Shown: piece by piece, positions 4,249 to 5,492 of the stretch
How positions within the stretch are numbered: the stretch's first letter is position 1
How the letters are laid out: each line of letters opens with the position of its first letter
NCBI RefSeq assembly: GCF_937958535.1
Contig: NZ_CALGNQ010000279.1
Location: 1 to 5,492, forward strand
Direction: 5' to 3'
DNA: 5,492 nucleotides
Origin: an uncultured Georgenia sp.
GTDB taxonomy: Bacteria > Actinomycetota > Actinomycetes > Actinomycetales > Actinomycetaceae
The notes under the pieces: model-generated
The model's input: the letters and a program-made list of their open reading frames with translations, nothing else
Databases searched by the model: none
What the model was told of the DNA's origin: nothing
Made by a program: the position numbers and the translations under genes

Positions 4249-5492
4249 TCACCTCTTGAGGAAGAAGGAAGCGTCGCCGGCCTTCTCGGTCAGCCTGCCG
4301 TCCTTCCACAGGCCGACCTCCTCCATCCAGCGCTCGAACTCGGGCAGGGGACGCAGCCCGAGGGCCTGCCGCAGGCTCGGTGCGTCGTGGTAGCTGGTGC
4401 TCTGGTAGCTGAGCATCGCGTCGTCGCCCATGGGCACACCCATGACGAAGTTCCCGCCGGCGGAGGCGAGGAGGACGGCGAGGTTCTCCAGGTCGTTCTG
4501 GGTGGCGCGGGCATGGTTGGTGTAGCAGACGTCGCAGCCCATCGAGATGCCGGTGAGCTTCCCCATGAAGTGGTCCTCGAGCCCGGCGCGGGTGATCTGG
4601 ACGGCGTCGTACAGGTACTCCGGCCCGATGAACCCGACGACGGTGTTGACCTGGTAGGGGTCCCACCGTTTGGCCATGGAGTAGATCCGCGCCTCCATGA
4701 CGAGCTGGTCGGCGCCGTAGTGCGCGTCGGCGGACAGCGCGGTGCCCTGGCCGGTCTCGAAGTACATGCGGTTCGGGCCGGTGCACCAGCCGTGCTTCTT
4801 GACCATCTCGTAGGCCTCGTCCATGAGGCCCACGCTCACCCCGAACCCCGCCATCGCCTTCTCCGAGCCGGCGAGGCTCTGGAAGAGCAGCCCGACCGGT
4901 GCGCCGCGGCGCATCGCCTCCATCTGGGTGGTGACGTGGGCGAGGACGCAGTTCTGGGTCGGGATCTCCCAGCGGTCGATGATCTCCTTGGTCATCTCCA
5001 GCAGCCGGGCCACGCTGCCCACGCTGTCGTCGGAGGGGTTGATCCCGATGACGCTGTCCCCCGACCCGTAGGACAGCCCCTCGTAGATCGTGGCGCGGAT
5101 GCCCTCGACGGAGTCGGTGGGGTGGTTGGGCTGGTTGCGGGAGGCGAAGGTGCCCTCCAGGCCGATAGTGTTGTTGCAGTGGGCGGTGACCCGGATCTTG
5201 CGGCCGGCGACGACGAGGTCGAGGTTGGACATGAGCTTGGTGACCGCGGCGACCATCTCGCCCGTCAGGGCGTTGCTCACCCGTCGGATCATCTCCGCAG
5301 TGGTCGTGTTGGCCAGGATCCACTCGCGGAAGTCACCGACGGTCCAGCGCTTGATCTCCTCGTAGACCGTCTCGTTGACGGCGTCGTCGATGACGCGCGT
5401 CACCTCGTCCTCGTCGTAGGGGACGGCCGGGTTCTCCCGCAGGACGGAGAGGGGGACCTCCGCGAGGACGAACTTCGCCGCCACCCGCTCGG
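4249..5492 (-). CDS. eutB: Ethanolamine ammonia-lyase large subunit EutB (5' end beyond the window)
   Basis: EutB is the catalytic TIM-barrel subunit of adenosylcobalamin-dependent ethanolamine ammonia-lyase, converting ethanolamine to acetaldehyde and ammonia together with EutC, usually inside a microcompartment. The window holds 413 codons, starting at E-R-V-A-A-K (the ERVAAK of E. coli EutB), so about 42 residues are missing upstream. Numbering from the GTG valine at 5484, the residues corresponding to E. coli substrate-site R160, Q162, N193, E287 and D362 are R116, Q118, N149, E243 and D318. The constant offset of 44 shows an alignment without net gaps. Signature stretches include LAHVTTQMEAMRRGAP, YFETGQGTALSAD, VVGFIGPEYLYD and GISMGCDVCYTNH. 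The C-terminus DASFFLKR ends like known EutB proteins. The GTG at 5484 is an internal valine, not a start. The frame is uninterrupted, unlike the genes after it. The operon promoter should lie beyond 5492. Confidence 0.96.
   Translation of the reverse strand, partial: ERVAAKFVLAEVPLSVLRENPAVPYDEDEVTRVIDDAVNETVYEEIKRWTVGDFREWILANTTTAEMIRRVSNALTGEMVAAVTKLMSNLDLVVAGRKIRVTAHCNNTIGLEGTFASRNQPNHPTDSVEGIRATIYEGLSYGSGDSVIGINPSDDSVGSVARLLEMTKEIIDRWEIPTQNCVLAHVTTQMEAMRRGAPVGLLFQSLAGSEKAMAGFGVSVGLMDEAYEMVKKHGWCTGPNRMYFETGQGTALSADAHYGADQLVMEARIYSMAKRWDPYQVNTVVGFIGPEYLYDAVQITRAGLEDHFMGKLTGISMGCDVCYTNHARATQNDLENLAVLLASAGGNFVMGVPMGDDAMLSYQSTSYHDAPSLRQALGLRPLPEFERWMEEVGLWKDGRLTEKAGDASFFLKR

Noticed and set aside
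3587..5323. One 578-residue minus-strand protein
   Set aside because: Most of it is an out-of-frame reading of eutB. Only its last 120 or so residues are real, as the 3' part of eutJ reached after the frameshift.
5482..5484. GTG as the start of eutB
   Set aside because: Upstream codons in the window read E-R, giving ERVAAK as in internal E. coli EutB, so the gene continues beyond the window.

Overview
This window reads as chromosomal DNA from a high-GC actinobacterium. Two things point there: strong G/C bias at third codon positions in every real frame, and a DUF222-HNH (13E12 REP-type) gene, a family that is abundant in actinobacteria, driven by a textbook actinobacterial LexA box. The family within the phylum cannot be settled from this sequence.

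Layout. Bases 1-157 hold no gene, only a diverged direct repeat of about 34 bp. Bases 158-186 form a promoter (-35 TTGCCA, 17-nt spacer, -10 TAGTAT) whose spacer is almost filled by a perfect 16-bp palindrome matching the SOS/LexA operator. It drives a plus-strand gene (209-2500) for a 763-residue DUF222-HNH protein carrying a long proline-rich insert. A short convergent gap (2501-2562) separates it from minus-strand genes filling the rest of the window. In transcription order (right to left) these are: eutB, the ethanolamine ammonia-lyase large subunit, cut by the window edge; a stub of eutC; the 3' two-thirds of eutJ; a tandem-domain microcompartment shell protein split by an in-frame TGA; and a small microcompartment-associated protein split by a frameshift. 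Spacing is tight (4-nt gap, ATGA overlap, 9-nt gap), as in one operon whose promoter lies beyond base 5492.

How the genes would work together. EutB and EutC form the adenosylcobalamin-dependent ethanolamine ammonia-lyase that turns ethanolamine into acetaldehyde and ammonia. The shell protein would help enclose it in a bacterial microcompartment, and EutJ is the Hsp70/actin-like accessory protein of eut loci. Here only eutB looks intact. Almost all of eutC and the N-terminal ATPase motif of eutJ are missing, joined at a single junction. Three further breaks lie in the 1.7 kb downstream of eutB. Either this is a decaying eut microcompartment operon or the assembly has a deletion and indel errors. 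The intact 2.3-kb and 1.2-kb reading frames on either side argue against uniformly poor sequence. The single most informative regulatory element is the SOS-type promoter of the DUF222-HNH gene.
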